From an uncultured Acetatifactor sp. (lineage in GTDB: Bacteria > Bacillota > Clostridia > Lachnospirales > Lachnospiraceae): a stretch of 64,000 bases of DNA. Location: positions 62,001 to 126,000 of the forward strand of contig CAKSAM010000002.1 in NCBI GenBank assembly GCA_934436245.1, read 5' to 3'. Under the pieces are notes generated by a model that saw nothing but the letters and a program-made list of their open reading frames with translations, was not told the DNA's origin and did no database searches. The first letter of the stretch is position 1; every line of letters starts with the position of its first letter. A program made the translations under genes and the position numbers. This document shows positions 43,257-52,507 of the stretch, piece by piece.

Positions 43257-45320
43257 ATGAGCGATGCAATACCTGTGAACAGAATAAAAGGTGTGGGAGA
43301 GAAGACAGCTGCTCTGTTCGGCAAGATCAATGTCTTTACCGTAGAGGATCTGATCCGCCATTATCCCAGGGATTACGAGACTTATGATGCTCCGGCATCC
43401 ATCCGGGAAGCGGTTCCGGGAAAGGTGCAGGCAATCTACGGGCAGACCACAGCAATTCCCAATGTGAAAAAGATTCGCAATTTATCAATCCTTAATGCTG
43501 TGTTGAAGGACAGTAACGGAGATACTGTTCAACTTACTTTTTTTAATATGCCATTTTTAAAAAAGGTATTAAAACCTGGTGGCTTTTATCTCTTCAGGGG
43601 GCTTATACAACAGCGTGGTATCCATAAGATCATGGAGCAGCCCCGGATGTTCACCTGGGACGAGTACCAGAAAAAGTCGGGACGGCTTCTGCCCAGATAT
43701 GCTTTGACCAAGGGGCTGACCAATCAGACGGTACAGAAATCTGTAGCACAGGCATTGGAATATTATCCTCCGGAAAAGGAGTATCTCCCACAATCCGTAT
43801 TGCAGAAAATTCCAATGCTTTCGCATAGGGAAGCCATCAATTCCCTGCATTTTCCGGAAGACCAGGAGAAACTGCTGGCTGCCAGAAACCGCATGGTATT
43901 CGAGGAGTTCTTTTCTTTTTTACTGGTTCTTCGGAAAAACAAGGATCTGGCGGCAAAGACAGAGAATCATTTTCCCATGTATGAGACTGCGGATACCGTA
44001 AGATTTCTGGAGCAGCTGCCGTTTCCTCTGACAAAGGCCCAGAGAAAAGTCTGGGGAGAACTCAGGGAGGATATGGGAAGCCCTTATGCCATGAACCGGC
44101 TGATCCAGGGAGATGTAGGCTCCGGTAAGACAATCCTGGCGGTACTGGCGCTGTTGATGTGTGCTGCTAACGGTTTTCAGGGAGCACTGATGGCACCAAC
44201 GGAAGTGCTGGCTGTGCAGCATTTTGAGACCATTTCCGGCTATGTAAAAGAATACGGCATTGCTTTCCGTCCAGTGCTTCTGACCGGTTCCATGACGGCA
44301 AAGGAAAAGAGGGAGGCTTATGCAAAAATCTCCTCCGGAGAAGCCAATCTGATCATCGGAACCCATGCGCTGATCCAGGAGAAGGTGGAATATGCCTCTC
44401 TGGCACTGGTGGTGACGGACGAGCAGCACCGTTTCGGAGTAAGACAGAGGGAAACGCTGGCCGCAAAAGGAAAAGAACCTCATGTGCTGGTCATGAGTGC
44501 CACGCCCATTCCCCGGACGCTGGCCATTATCCTGTATGGAGACTTGAAGGTATCTATTATCGATGAGCTTCCTGCCAATCGTCTGCCCATCAAGAACTGC
44601 GTGGTAGGCACCTCCTATCGCCCCAAGGCCTATGATTTTATCGCAAAAGAAGTAGCAGCAGGAAGACAGGCCTATGTTATCTGTCCCATGGTGGAAGAGG
44701 GCGAATCGGAAGATCTGGAAAACGTGGTGGATTACACAGAGAAGCTCCGGGCGGCCTTGCCACCTTCCATACAGGTTGCATATCTGCACGGGAAAATGCG
44801 TCCGGCGGACAAGAACCGTATTATGGAAGAGTTTGCTAATAAGGAGATCGATGTCCTAGTCTCTACCACGGTCATCGAAGTCGGCATCAATGTTCCCAAT
44901 GCCACAGTGATGATGGTGGAGAATGCGGAACGTTTTGGTCTGGCACAGCTGCACCAGCTGCGAGGACGTGTGGGACGTGGAGAATTCCAGAGCTATTGTA
45001 TTTTCATCAGTACCTCCGAGGCCAAAGAGACCATGGAACGTTTACAGATTCTGAACCATTCCAACGACGGTTTCCATATTGCCTCCGAGGATCTGAAACT
45101 GAGAGGCCCCGGTGACATCTTTGGGATCCGGCAGAGTGGTGAATTTTCTTTTGTGCTGGGTGATATTTACACGGATGCTTCCCTGTTAAAAACCGCTTCT
45201 GAAGCTGTGGATGCGCTGTTAAATGAGGATCCCGGACTTGACAGTGAGGATACTCTGCCGCTAAGACAGTATTTTGCGGAACATCATTCGGCAAATATGG
45301 TTGACTTTCGGACCATCTGA
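43257..45320 (+). CDS. recG: ATP-dependent DNA helicase RecG
   Basis: Remodels stalled forks and Holliday junctions. The 687-residue protein has the N-terminal wedge/OB domain (about 1-170), then the helicase core. The core has the SF2 motif I GDVGSGKTILAVLALL at about 284-299, the DEQH box at about 390, VMSATPIPRTLAI, and motif VI QLRGRVGRGEFQSYC at about 570. Length is typical. GAAAAGAGGG precedes the ATG. In many Firmicutes recG directly follows fakA; here 1.1 kb of palindromic DNA lies between them. Confidence 0.95.
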   Translation: MSDAIPVNRIKGVGEKTAALFGKINVFTVEDLIRHYPRDYETYDAPASIREAVPGKVQAIYGQTTAIPNVKKIRNLSILNAVLKDSNGDTVQLTFFNMPFLKKVLKPGGFYLFRGLIQQRGIHKIMEQPRMFTWDEYQKKSGRLLPRYALTKGLTNQTVQKSVAQALEYYPPEKEYLPQSVLQKIPMLSHREAINSLHFPEDQEKLLAARNRMVFEEFFSFLLVLRKNKDLAAKTENHFPMYETADTVRFLEQLPFPLTKAQRKVWGELREDMGSPYAMNRLIQGDVGSGKTILAVLALLMCAANGFQGALMAPTEVLAVQHFETISGYVKEYGIAFRPVLLTGSMTAKEKREAYAKISSGEANLIIGTHALIQEKVEYASLALVVTDEQHRFGVRQRETLAAKGKEPHVLVMSATPIPRTLAIILYGDLKVSIIDELPANRLPIKNCVVGTSYRPKAYDFIAKEVAAGRQAYVICPMVEEGESEDLENVVDYTEKLRAALPPSIQVAYLHGKMRPADKNRIMEEFANKEIDVLVSTTVIEVGINVPNATVMMVENAERFGLAQLHQLRGRVGRGEFQSYCIFISTSEAKETMERLQILNHSNDGFHIASEDLKLRGPGDIFGIRQSGEFSFVLGDIYTDASLLKTASEAVDALLNEDPGLDSEDTLPLRQYFAEHHSANMVDFRTI

Positions 45321-45407
45321 CAGTAAAATTACTTTTAGGTTCAAAGTTTTGAACTGCGGATCGGATAGGTTTATGCAAAATAATGCAAGGGAAGGTTTAG
45401 ATACCAA

Positions 45408-46277
45408 ATGGCAAAAATAGCGATTGTAACAGACAGCAACAGCGGTATTACACAGGCGGAGGGGAAAGCGCTTGGAATTTATGTGCTTCCCATGCCTTTT
45501 ATGATCGATGAAGTTACTTATTATGAAGATATTGACCTGACACAGGAGCAGTTCTATGAGAAGCTGAAATCCGGTGCCAACATTGCTACCAGCCAGCCGT
45601 CTCCGGACAGTGTTACCAGTCTGTGGGACAAGCTTTTACAGGAATATGACGAGATCGTACACATTCCCATGAGCAGCGGTCTGTCCGGTTCCTGCCAGAG
45701 TGCTTTGGCCTTTGCGGCGGATTATGACGGCAGAGTCCAGGTCGTGAACAACCAGAGAATCTCCGTAACCCAGCGTCAGTCTGCACTGGATGCCTTACAG
45801 CTTGTGGCAGCTGGTAAAAATGCAGCTCAGATCAAAGAGTTCCTGGAAAATGATAAATTTAACAGCAGTATCTATATTATGCTGGATACTTTGTATTATT
45901 TGAAAAAAGGTGGGCGGATCACTCCAGCGGCCGCAGCCATCGGCACCATGCTTCGTTTAAAGCCGGTACTTACCATCCAGGGTGAAAAGCTGGACGCTTT
46001 CGCAAAGGCAAGAACCACCACGCAGGGCAAGACCATGATGATCAATGCCATCAAGAAGGATATCAACGAGCGCTTTGGTGGTATGACGGAAGATAAACAT
46101 ATCTGGATGCAGATCGCTTATACCCACGACAGAGCTGCAGCAGAGCAGTTCCGCACCGAAGTGGAGGCGGAATTCCCCGGCTATGATATTCACATCGATC
46201 CTCTGTCCTTAAGCGTTGCCTGCCACATCGGCCCTGGCTCTCTGGCATTGGCATGCTGCAAGAAGATCACGGTATAA
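45408..46277 (+). CDS. DegV family fatty-acid-binding protein (FakB type)
   Basis: A 289-residue protein with IVTDSNSGITQ at the N-terminus, ATSQPSPD at about 62-69, MSSGLSGSCQSA at about 87 and the C-terminal GPGSLALAC. DegV/FakB proteins bind a fatty acid and present it to FakA for phosphorylation. fakA is encoded upstream, on the other side of recG, supporting that role. AAGGGAAGG precedes the ATG. It ends at a terminator. Confidence 0.9.
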   Translation: MAKIAIVTDSNSGITQAEGKALGIYVLPMPFMIDEVTYYEDIDLTQEQFYEKLKSGANIATSQPSPDSVTSLWDKLLQEYDEIVHIPMSSGLSGSCQSALAFAADYDGRVQVVNNQRISVTQRQSALDALQLVAAGKNAAQIKEFLENDKFNSSIYIMLDTLYYLKKGGRITPAAAAIGTMLRLKPVLTIQGEKLDAFAKARTTTQGKTMMINAIKKDINERFGGMTEDKHIWMQIAYTHDRAAAEQFRTEVEAEFPGYDIHIDPLSLSVACHIGPGSLALACCKKITV

Positions 46278-46315
46278 TTTAAGAATTTCAAAGTTAAAAA
46301 TTTTCAATGCGAAAG

Positions 46316-46356
46316 AAGCTCCCAGTAAGCCATACATAAGGCTCCGGGAGCTTTTT
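46316..46356 (+). terminator. intrinsic terminator after degV
   Basis: AAGCTCCC and GGGAGCTT pair, with an inner AGCC/GGCT stem, followed by a T run. Confidence 0.8.
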
Positions 46357-46446
46357 ATCCCCCTATCCCTTGTATTTTTTACTTTTCCAAACACAAAATC
46401 TATGATATACTTAAGACAATAATGTGTTGAGAAGGAGTTCCGTTTC

Positions 46447-48369
46447 ATGGCAAAAGACAATAATTATGACGCCTCAAGTATTACCGTCCTGGAAGGCTTA
46501 GAAGCGGTAAGAAAGAGACCCGGAATGTATATCGGCAGTGTCTCCACTAAGGGTCTGAACCACTTGATCTATGAGATCGTGGACAACTCTGTGGACGAGC
46601 ATCTGGCCGGATACTGCGATACGATAAAAGTAACTCTGGAGGCGGACGGTTCCGCCACTGTAGAAGATAACGGCCGAGGTATTCCCGTGGGAATGCATGA
46701 AAAAGGGATCAGTGCAGAGCGTCTGGTATTCACGACACTGCATGCCGGCGGCAAATTTGACAATTCCGCATATAAGACCAGCGGTGGTCTGCATGGTGTA
46801 GGTTCTTCCGTAGTAAATGCCCTTTCCACAAAATTGACTGTCAAAGTCAAGAGCGGCGGCTGCATCTATGAGGACCGCTATGAGAGAGGTATCCCTGTGC
46901 TGGATCTGGTGGACGGTCTGCTTCCCGTAGTGGGCAAGACCAGAGAGACCGGTACGGCCATCAATTTCCTGCCGGATGATACTATCTTTGACAAGACCCG
47001 TTTCAAGGAAGATGAAGTCAAGAGCCGTCTCCATGAGACCGCTTATCTGAACCCGAAGCTTACGATCATTTTTGAAGATAAGAGAAAAGAAGAACTGGAG
47101 AAAGTCACCTATCATGAGCCGGAAGGCATCATCGGCTTCATAAAGGACATGAACCGTTCCAAGGAGACCGTACACGATGTCATTTTCTTTTCCGGGGAGA
47201 GCGAGGGTATCTCTGTGGAAGTGGCATTCCAGTATGTGAATGAATTCCATGAGAATGTGCTGGGCTTCTGTAATAACATTTACAACTCCGAGGGTGGTAC
47301 TCACCTCACCGGTTTTAAGACCCAGTTCACCAATGTGATCAATACCTATGCCAGAGAGCTTAACATTTTAAAGGAAAAGGATGCAAACTTCACCGGTGCC
47401 GATGTCCGGAACGGAATGACGGCAGTGGTATCCATCAAGCATCCGGATCCCCGTTTCGAAGGACAGACCAAGACGAAACTGGACAATCAGGATGCCGCCA
47501 AGGCAGTAGCCAAGGTGACAGGCGAAGAGATCGTACGGTTCTTTGATCGTAACCTGGAGACCTTGAAGAGCATCATCGGCTGTGCAGAAAAAGCAGCCAA
47601 GATCCGTAAGACAGAGGAAAAGGCCAAGACCAATATGCTGACGAAGCAGAAGTTCTCCTTTGATTCCAACGGAAAACTGGCGAACTGCGAATCCAGAGAT
47701 CCCTCCAAGTGTGAGATTTTCATCGTAGAGGGTGATTCTGCGGGCGGCAGTGCCAAGACCGCAAGAAACCGTATGTATCAGGCCATCCTTCCGATCCGTG
47801 GTAAGATCCTGAACGTAGAAAAAGCCAGCATCGACAAGGTACTGGCCAACGCAGAGATCAAGACCATGATCAATGCTTTCGGCTGTGGTTTTTCCGAGGG
47901 TTACGGCAACGATTTCGATATCACTAAACTGCGCTATGACAAGATCATCATCATGGCGGATGCCGATGTGGATGGTGCGCATATTTCCACCTTGCTGTTG
48001 ACCTTATTCTATCGTTTCATGCCGGATCTGATCTTCGAAGGCCACGTATACATAGCAATGCCTCCTTTATACAAGGCCATGCCCTCCAAGGGAGAAGAAA
48101 AATATCTGTATGATGACAAGGCGCTGGAGAAATACCGTAAGACCCACAAGGGTCCCTTTACCTTACAGCGATATAAAGGTCTGGGTGAAATGGATGCGGA
48201 ACAGCTGTGGGAGACTACACTGGATCCGGAACGCAGACTGTTAAAATTAGTGGAGATCGAGGATGCACGCATGGCTTCCGAGATGACGGAGCTTCTCATG
48301 GGGACGGACGTACCGCCCAGAAAAGCCTTTATTTACGATCACGCCACAGATGCTGCGCTTGATATTTAA
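46447..48369 (+). CDS. parE: type IIA topoisomerase subunit B (ParE-like)
   Basis: The ATPase subunit of a type IIA topoisomerase, 640 residues. The GHKL domain has RPGMYIGS, EIVDNSVDEHLAG, DNGRGIPVG and GLHGVGSSVVNAL. The transducer domain follows. The toprim domain has EGDSAGGSA at about 426 and DADVDGAHI at about 503. It is followed by a matching A subunit 112 bp downstream. I favour topoisomerase IV over gyrase because the partner lacks a GyrA box and the pair sits away from an origin context. Clostridial paralogues are hard to separate by motif alone, so a second gyrase-like enzyme remains possible. Confidence 0.8.
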   Translation: MAKDNNYDASSITVLEGLEAVRKRPGMYIGSVSTKGLNHLIYEIVDNSVDEHLAGYCDTIKVTLEADGSATVEDNGRGIPVGMHEKGISAERLVFTTLHAGGKFDNSAYKTSGGLHGVGSSVVNALSTKLTVKVKSGGCIYEDRYERGIPVLDLVDGLLPVVGKTRETGTAINFLPDDTIFDKTRFKEDEVKSRLHETAYLNPKLTIIFEDKRKEELEKVTYHEPEGIIGFIKDMNRSKETVHDVIFFSGESEGISVEVAFQYVNEFHENVLGFCNNIYNSEGGTHLTGFKTQFTNVINTYARELNILKEKDANFTGADVRNGMTAVVSIKHPDPRFEGQTKTKLDNQDAAKAVAKVTGEEIVRFFDRNLETLKSIIGCAEKAAKIRKTEEKAKTNMLTKQKFSFDSNGKLANCESRDPSKCEIFIVEGDSAGGSAKTARNRMYQAILPIRGKILNVEKASIDKVLANAEIKTMINAFGCGFSEGYGNDFDITKLRYDKIIIMADADVDGAHISTLLLTLFYRFMPDLIFEGHVYIAMPPLYKAMPSKGEEKYLYDDKALEKYRKTHKGPFTLQRYKGLGEMDAEQLWETTLDPERRLLKLVEIEDARMASEMTELLMGTDVPPRKAFIYDHATDAALDI

Positions 48370-48444
48370 AAACACTGCATTACATAGACATAAAGGATAG
48401 TTTCCTGATTTTTAATCTGGGAATTTCTCAGAAAGCAATGTCAG

Positions 48445-48462
48445 AGACGCTGATAAGCGTCT
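48445..48462 (+). other. hairpin in the leader of the A-subunit gene
   Basis: AGACGCT-GATA-AGCGTCT is a perfect seven-base-pair hairpin about 20 bases before the start codon at 48482. It could influence translation of the A subunit. Confidence 0.35.
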
Positions 48463-48481
48463 GCAAGAACGGAGATTAGAA

Positions 48482-50722
48482 ATGGACGACAGCAGAATCA
48501 TAAAAACAGAATACTCCGAGGAGATGCAGAAATCGTTCATCGACTATGCCATGAGCGTTATTATTGCAAGAGCCTTACCGGATGTCAGAGATGGTCTGAA
48601 ACCGGTACAGCGAAGAACCCTCTATGATATGCACGAGCTGGGGATCCGTTATGACCGCCCCTATCGTAAAAGTGCCCGTATCGTTGGTGATACCATGGGT
48701 AAATATCATCCCCACGGTGATAGTTCCATCTATGAAGCACTGGTAGTCATGAGTCAGGATTTCAAGAAAGGCATGCCCCTGATCGATGGCCACGGCAACT
48801 TCGGTAACATCGAAGGAGACGGTGCCGCAGCCATGCGTTATACCGAGGCCAGGCTTCAGAAAGTAACCCAGGAAGCGTTCCTTGCAGATCTGGACAAGGA
48901 TGTGGTGGATTTCGTACCGAACTTTGATGAGACGGAAAAGGAGCCTTCCGTACTGCCGGTAAAGATCCCAAACCTGTTAGTAAATGGTTCCGAAGGTATT
49001 GCTGTAGGTATGGCTACCAGCATTCCCCCTCACAATCTGGGAGAAGTCATTGATGCGGTAAAAGCTTACATGCTCAATAATGAGATCACGACCAAAGAAT
49101 TGATGCGTTATCTGAAGGGACCGGATTTTCCTACCGGTGGCATCGTGATCAATAAGGACGAGCTGGAAGATATCTACGAGACCGGAACCGGCAAGATCAA
49201 ACTGCGGGGCAAAGTGGAGTTCCAGAAGGGAAAAGCCGGCAAGACCAATGTGGTGATAACGGAGATCCCCTATACCATGATCGGAGCCAATATCGCAAAG
49301 TTTTTATCCGATGTGGCGGCCCTTTCCGAGTCGAAGAAGACCCAGGATATCGTAGATATTTCCAACCAGTCCTCCAAGGAGGGCATCCGTATCGTCATCG
49401 AGCTGCGTAAAGATGCCGATCCCGAGAACTTTGTAAACATGCTCTATAAAAAGACCCGGTTAGAGGATACCTTCGGTGTCAATATGCTGGCCATTGCAAA
49501 CGGCAGACCGGAGACCATGGGCTTAAAGCAGATCATCAAAGCCAATGTGGACTTCCAGTTTGAAGTAGCTACCAGAAAATACACCAATCTGTTAGCCAAA
49601 GAACAGGAACGCAAGGAAATCCAGGAAGGCCTGATCAAGGCCTGCAATGTGATCGATCTGGTCATCGAAATCTTACGTGGTTCCAAGGATCGTGCCATGG
49701 CAAAGGCCTGTCTCGTAGAAGGCAAGGTGGATGGCATCAAGTTTAAGTCCAAGGAATCAAAGATCATGGCAGCTCAGCTGATGTTCACCGAGAAACAGGC
49801 CAACGCCATCTTAGAGATGCGCCTGTACAAGTTGATCGGTCTGGAACTGGAGGCTCTGATCAACGAACACGAAGAGACCATGGCCAATATCTATCGCTAT
49901 GAAGACATTCTGGATCGCAGAGATTCCATGGCGCAGGTCATCATGAACGAACTGGATGGCTTCAAAAAGGAATACAGTCATCCACGCAAGACTGTCATCG
50001 AGAACGGACAGGAAGCAGTCTACAAGGAAAAAGAACTGGAAGAGATGGATGTGGTCTTTTTGATGGATCGTTTCGGCTATGCCAAGACCGTGGATGTCAC
50101 TACCTACGAGCGGAATAAAGAAGCCGCAGATGCAGAGAATAAATATATCTTCACCTGTAAAAATACCGGAAGGATCTGCCTGTTTACCAATACAGGACAG
50201 ATGCACACTATCAAGGTACTGGATCTGCCTTACGGCAAATTCCGTGACAAAGGCACACCCATTGATAACGTCAGCAATTTCAGTCAGAAGACGGAAGAGA
50301 TCGTCTATATCACCAGTCAGAAGGAGCTGAATCTGTGTCAGGTGATCTTTGCTACCGCACAGTCCATGTTAAAAGTAGTAGACGGCGGAGAATTTGATGT
50401 AACCAAACGTACCGTAGCTGCTACGAAGCTGGCAGAAGGAGACAGCGTTGTCAGTGTTGCTGCACTGACAGATCAGCGTAATATCGTATTACAGACGAAG
50501 GCTGGATTTTTCCTGCGCTTTGCCGTGGAAGAGATCCCTGAAAAGAAAAAGGGAGCCATCGGCGTCCGGGGCATGAAGTTAAATGACGGTGATCAGGTGG
50601 AAAATGTATATTATACAAAGAACGCCGTAGAGACCACTATTGAATACAAGGGCAAAGAGCTTGTCCTGAACAATCTGAAGCTTGGAAAACGTGACAGCAA
50701 AGGCACCAAGGTCAGAGTATAA
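48482..50722 (+). CDS. parC: type IIA topoisomerase subunit A (ParC-like)
   Basis: The DNA-cleaving subunit, 746 residues. The N-terminal winged-helix region has the catalytic Tyr120 in AAMRYTEARL. The quinolone-determining region is HPHGDSSIYEAL, with Ser81 and Glu85 in the positions where resistance changes occur, so it appears of the susceptible type. The C-terminal beta-pinwheel (about 500-746) has no QRRGGRG GyrA box, as expected of topoisomerase IV. It partners the B subunit just upstream. Confidence 0.8.
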   Translation: MDDSRIIKTEYSEEMQKSFIDYAMSVIIARALPDVRDGLKPVQRRTLYDMHELGIRYDRPYRKSARIVGDTMGKYHPHGDSSIYEALVVMSQDFKKGMPLIDGHGNFGNIEGDGAAAMRYTEARLQKVTQEAFLADLDKDVVDFVPNFDETEKEPSVLPVKIPNLLVNGSEGIAVGMATSIPPHNLGEVIDAVKAYMLNNEITTKELMRYLKGPDFPTGGIVINKDELEDIYETGTGKIKLRGKVEFQKGKAGKTNVVITEIPYTMIGANIAKFLSDVAALSESKKTQDIVDISNQSSKEGIRIVIELRKDADPENFVNMLYKKTRLEDTFGVNMLAIANGRPETMGLKQIIKANVDFQFEVATRKYTNLLAKEQERKEIQEGLIKACNVIDLVIEILRGSKDRAMAKACLVEGKVDGIKFKSKESKIMAAQLMFTEKQANAILEMRLYKLIGLELEALINEHEETMANIYRYEDILDRRDSMAQVIMNELDGFKKEYSHPRKTVIENGQEAVYKEKELEEMDVVFLMDRFGYAKTVDVTTYERNKEAADAENKYIFTCKNTGRICLFTNTGQMHTIKVLDLPYGKFRDKGTPIDNVSNFSQKTEEIVYITSQKELNLCQVIFATAQSMLKVVDGGEFDVTKRTVAATKLAEGDSVVSVAALTDQRNIVLQTKAGFFLRFAVEEIPEKKKGAIGVRGMKLNDGDQVENVYYTKNAVETTIEYKGKELVLNNLKLGKRDSKGTKVRV

Positions 50723-50753
50723 CAAAGTCAATTTAGAATACGGAGAAAAATAT

Positions 50754-51302
50754 ATGAGAGTCATAGCAGGAACCGCAAGAAGTCTGCCGTTAAAAACACC
50801 GGAAGGAATGGATACCAGACCCACCACTGACCGGATCAAGGAAACCCTTTTTAATATGCTGCAGACTTACATTCCGGATTGTGTATTTGTAGATATTTTC
50901 AGCGGCAGCGGCGGCATCGGCATCGAGGCTTTAAGCCGTGGTGCCAGAAAAGCATATTTTATCGAAAATGCACCGAAAGCCCTGGCATGCATTGAAGACA
51001 ATCTGACATTTACGAAAATGAAAGACCGTGCTATCGTATTAAAACAGGATGCCTGTGCAGGACTGACGGGCATCTATGAAAAGCACGTGGATGTGATCTT
51101 CATGGATCCTCCTTACGATCAGGAGCAGGAGCGCAGAGTGTTAGAGCAGCTGCGCTACGCAAAATATGTCTCCGAGGAGACCCTGATCCTGGTAGAAGCT
51201 TCTCTGCATACTGATTTTTCCTATGCGGAAGATTTAGGCTTTGAAGTGATCCGTGAGAAAAAATACAAAACCAACAAGCATGTGTTTCTTCGTAAGAAGT
51301 AA
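50754..51302 (+). CDS. rsmD: 16S rRNA (guanine-966 N2)-methyltransferase
   Basis: A 182-residue SAM methyltransferase starting MRVIAGTARSLPLKTP. It has RPTTDRIKETLFNML, the SAM-binding DIFSGSGGIGIEALSRGA at about 45-62 and the catalytic DPPY at about 118. It modifies 16S rRNA in the small subunit. The ATG at 50754 is used rather than the longer frame that overlaps the parC gene. It lies 24 bp upstream of coaD, the usual pairing in Firmicutes. Confidence 0.93.
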   Translation: MRVIAGTARSLPLKTPEGMDTRPTTDRIKETLFNMLQTYIPDCVFVDIFSGSGGIGIEALSRGARKAYFIENAPKALACIEDNLTFTKMKDRAIVLKQDACAGLTGIYEKHVDVIFMDPPYDQEQERRVLEQLRYAKYVSEETLILVEASLHTDFSYAEDLGFEVIREKKYKTNKHVFLRKK

Positions 51303-51326
51303 CACCGAAAGGCGTGAGTTTTTATT

Positions 51327-51836
51327 ATGAAAAGAGCAGTTTACACAGGAAGCTTTGATCCCGTTACTAACGGCCATATGGATATTATCAGAAGAGCTGC
51401 GGAAATTTTTGATGTTCTGATCGTCAGTGTTTTAAATAATAAAGAAAAGACACCGTTGTTTTCTGTTGAGGAACGTGTTAAGATACTAGAAGAGGCAACA
51501 AAGGATCTGCCTAATGTCCAGATAGACAGTTTCAGTGGACTTTTAGTGGATTATGCAAGGGAAAAGGATCTGCATGTCATCGTAAGGGGACTGCGTGCCA
51601 TTACGGATTTTGAGTATGAATTGCAGATGGCCCAGACGAACCGGATGTTGTCCCACGGGACGATAGATACAATATTTTTAACTACCAGTCTGGAATATGC
51701 CTACCTCAGTTCTTCCGCTATCAAGCAGATTGCAAGCTTTGATGGGGACATTACCCCCTGTGTGCCGGATTTTGTAGCAAAACTGATCTACGACAAATAT
51801 CGCAATAAAAAGCTTTCAGAGAATAGTGATGTGTAA
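51327..51836 (+). CDS. coaD: phosphopantetheine adenylyltransferase
   Basis: Makes dephospho-CoA from phosphopantetheine and ATP. The 169-residue protein has the nucleotidyltransferase motif [14 protein letters not shown] (T/HxGH) near the start, VVRGLRA-like [14 protein letters not shown] at about 88 and [17 protein letters not shown] at about 120. Length is typical. It is co-transcribed with rsmD. Confidence 0.96.
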   Translation: MKRAVYTGSFDPVTNGHMDIIRRAAEIFDVLIVSVLNNKEKTPLFSVEERVKILEEATKDLPNVQIDSFSGLLVDYAREKDLHVIVRGLRAITDFEYELQMAQTNRMLSHGTIDTIFLTTSLEYAYLSSSAIKQIASFDGDITPCVPDFVAKLIYDKYRNKKLSENSDV

Positions 51837-51850
51837 ATAAGGAGAATTTC

Positions 51851-52450
51851 ATGAGCAGCAGAATCGAACAATTAATTGATGAAATAGAAGAATACATCGA
51901 GGGTTGCAAGCCGAAGTTCATGTCCAGTACCGAGATCATCGTGAATAAGGACGAGATCGACGAGTTGCTGCGGGAACTTCGTATGAAAACACCTGATGAG
52001 ATCAAGCGTTATCAGAAGATCATCAGTAATAAAGAAGCTATCCTGAATGATGCCAAAGAAAAAGCCCAGGCTTTGATCAATGAGGCTACAGTTCATACCA
52101 ACGAATTGATCAATGAGCATGAGATCATGCAGCAGGCTTATGCGCAGGCCAATGAGGTTGTTACCATGGCAAGTAAACAGGCTCAGGAAATTCTGGACAA
52201 TGCTACGATGGAAGCTAATAATGTAAAAGCTGCTGCTATGCAGTATATGGATGATATGCTGGCACATCTGGAGAACATCATTGCTTCCTCTACCCAGCAG
52301 GCAAGCGCCAATTATGATACTTTGATCGGTAATCTGAATCAGTACAGAGATATCATCCAGTCTAACCGTAGCGAACTCCATCCGGTAGATGAAGATCTGG
52401 ATGGTGTGACGGGATCTGCTGAAGACAACAACGATCTGAATGTAATGTAA
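51851..52450 (+). CDS. coiled-coil protein downstream of coaD
   Basis: A 199-residue acidic, largely helical protein. A long coiled-coil core covers about 60-165 (NDAKEKAQALINEATVHTNE and on), with an Ala/Met/Gln-rich stretch. The tail is disordered. It resembles V-type ATPase subunit H/E or DivIVA-like helical proteins in composition only. No membrane segment or named domain is clear. It follows coaD by 14 bp, with AAGGAGAATTTC before the ATG. A terminator follows. Confidence 0.75.
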   Translation: MSSRIEQLIDEIEEYIEGCKPKFMSSTEIIVNKDEIDELLRELRMKTPDEIKRYQKIISNKEAILNDAKEKAQALINEATVHTNELINEHEIMQQAYAQANEVVTMASKQAQEILDNATMEANNVKAAAMQYMDDMLAHLENIIASSTQQASANYDTLIGNLNQYRDIIQSNRSELHPVDEDLDGVTGSAEDNNDLNVM

Positions 52451-52457
52451 CAACCAA

Positions 52458-52487
52458 AACCAGTTTTCTGTTGAAAGCTGGTTTTTT
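52458..52487 (+). terminator. intrinsic terminator after the coiled-coil gene
   Basis: AACCAGTTTT pairs with AAAGCTGGTT, with one G-T pair, around a six-base loop. Six T end the structure. Confidence 0.8.
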
Positions 52488-52507
52488 AAAAATGAGGAAT
52501 CCAGAAA

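Noticed and set aside
46447..50722. Calling the topoisomerase pair gyrB/gyrA
   Set aside because: The A subunit is short and has no GyrA box, and there is no origin context. ParE/ParC is preferred, but motif reading alone does not exclude a gyrase paralogue.
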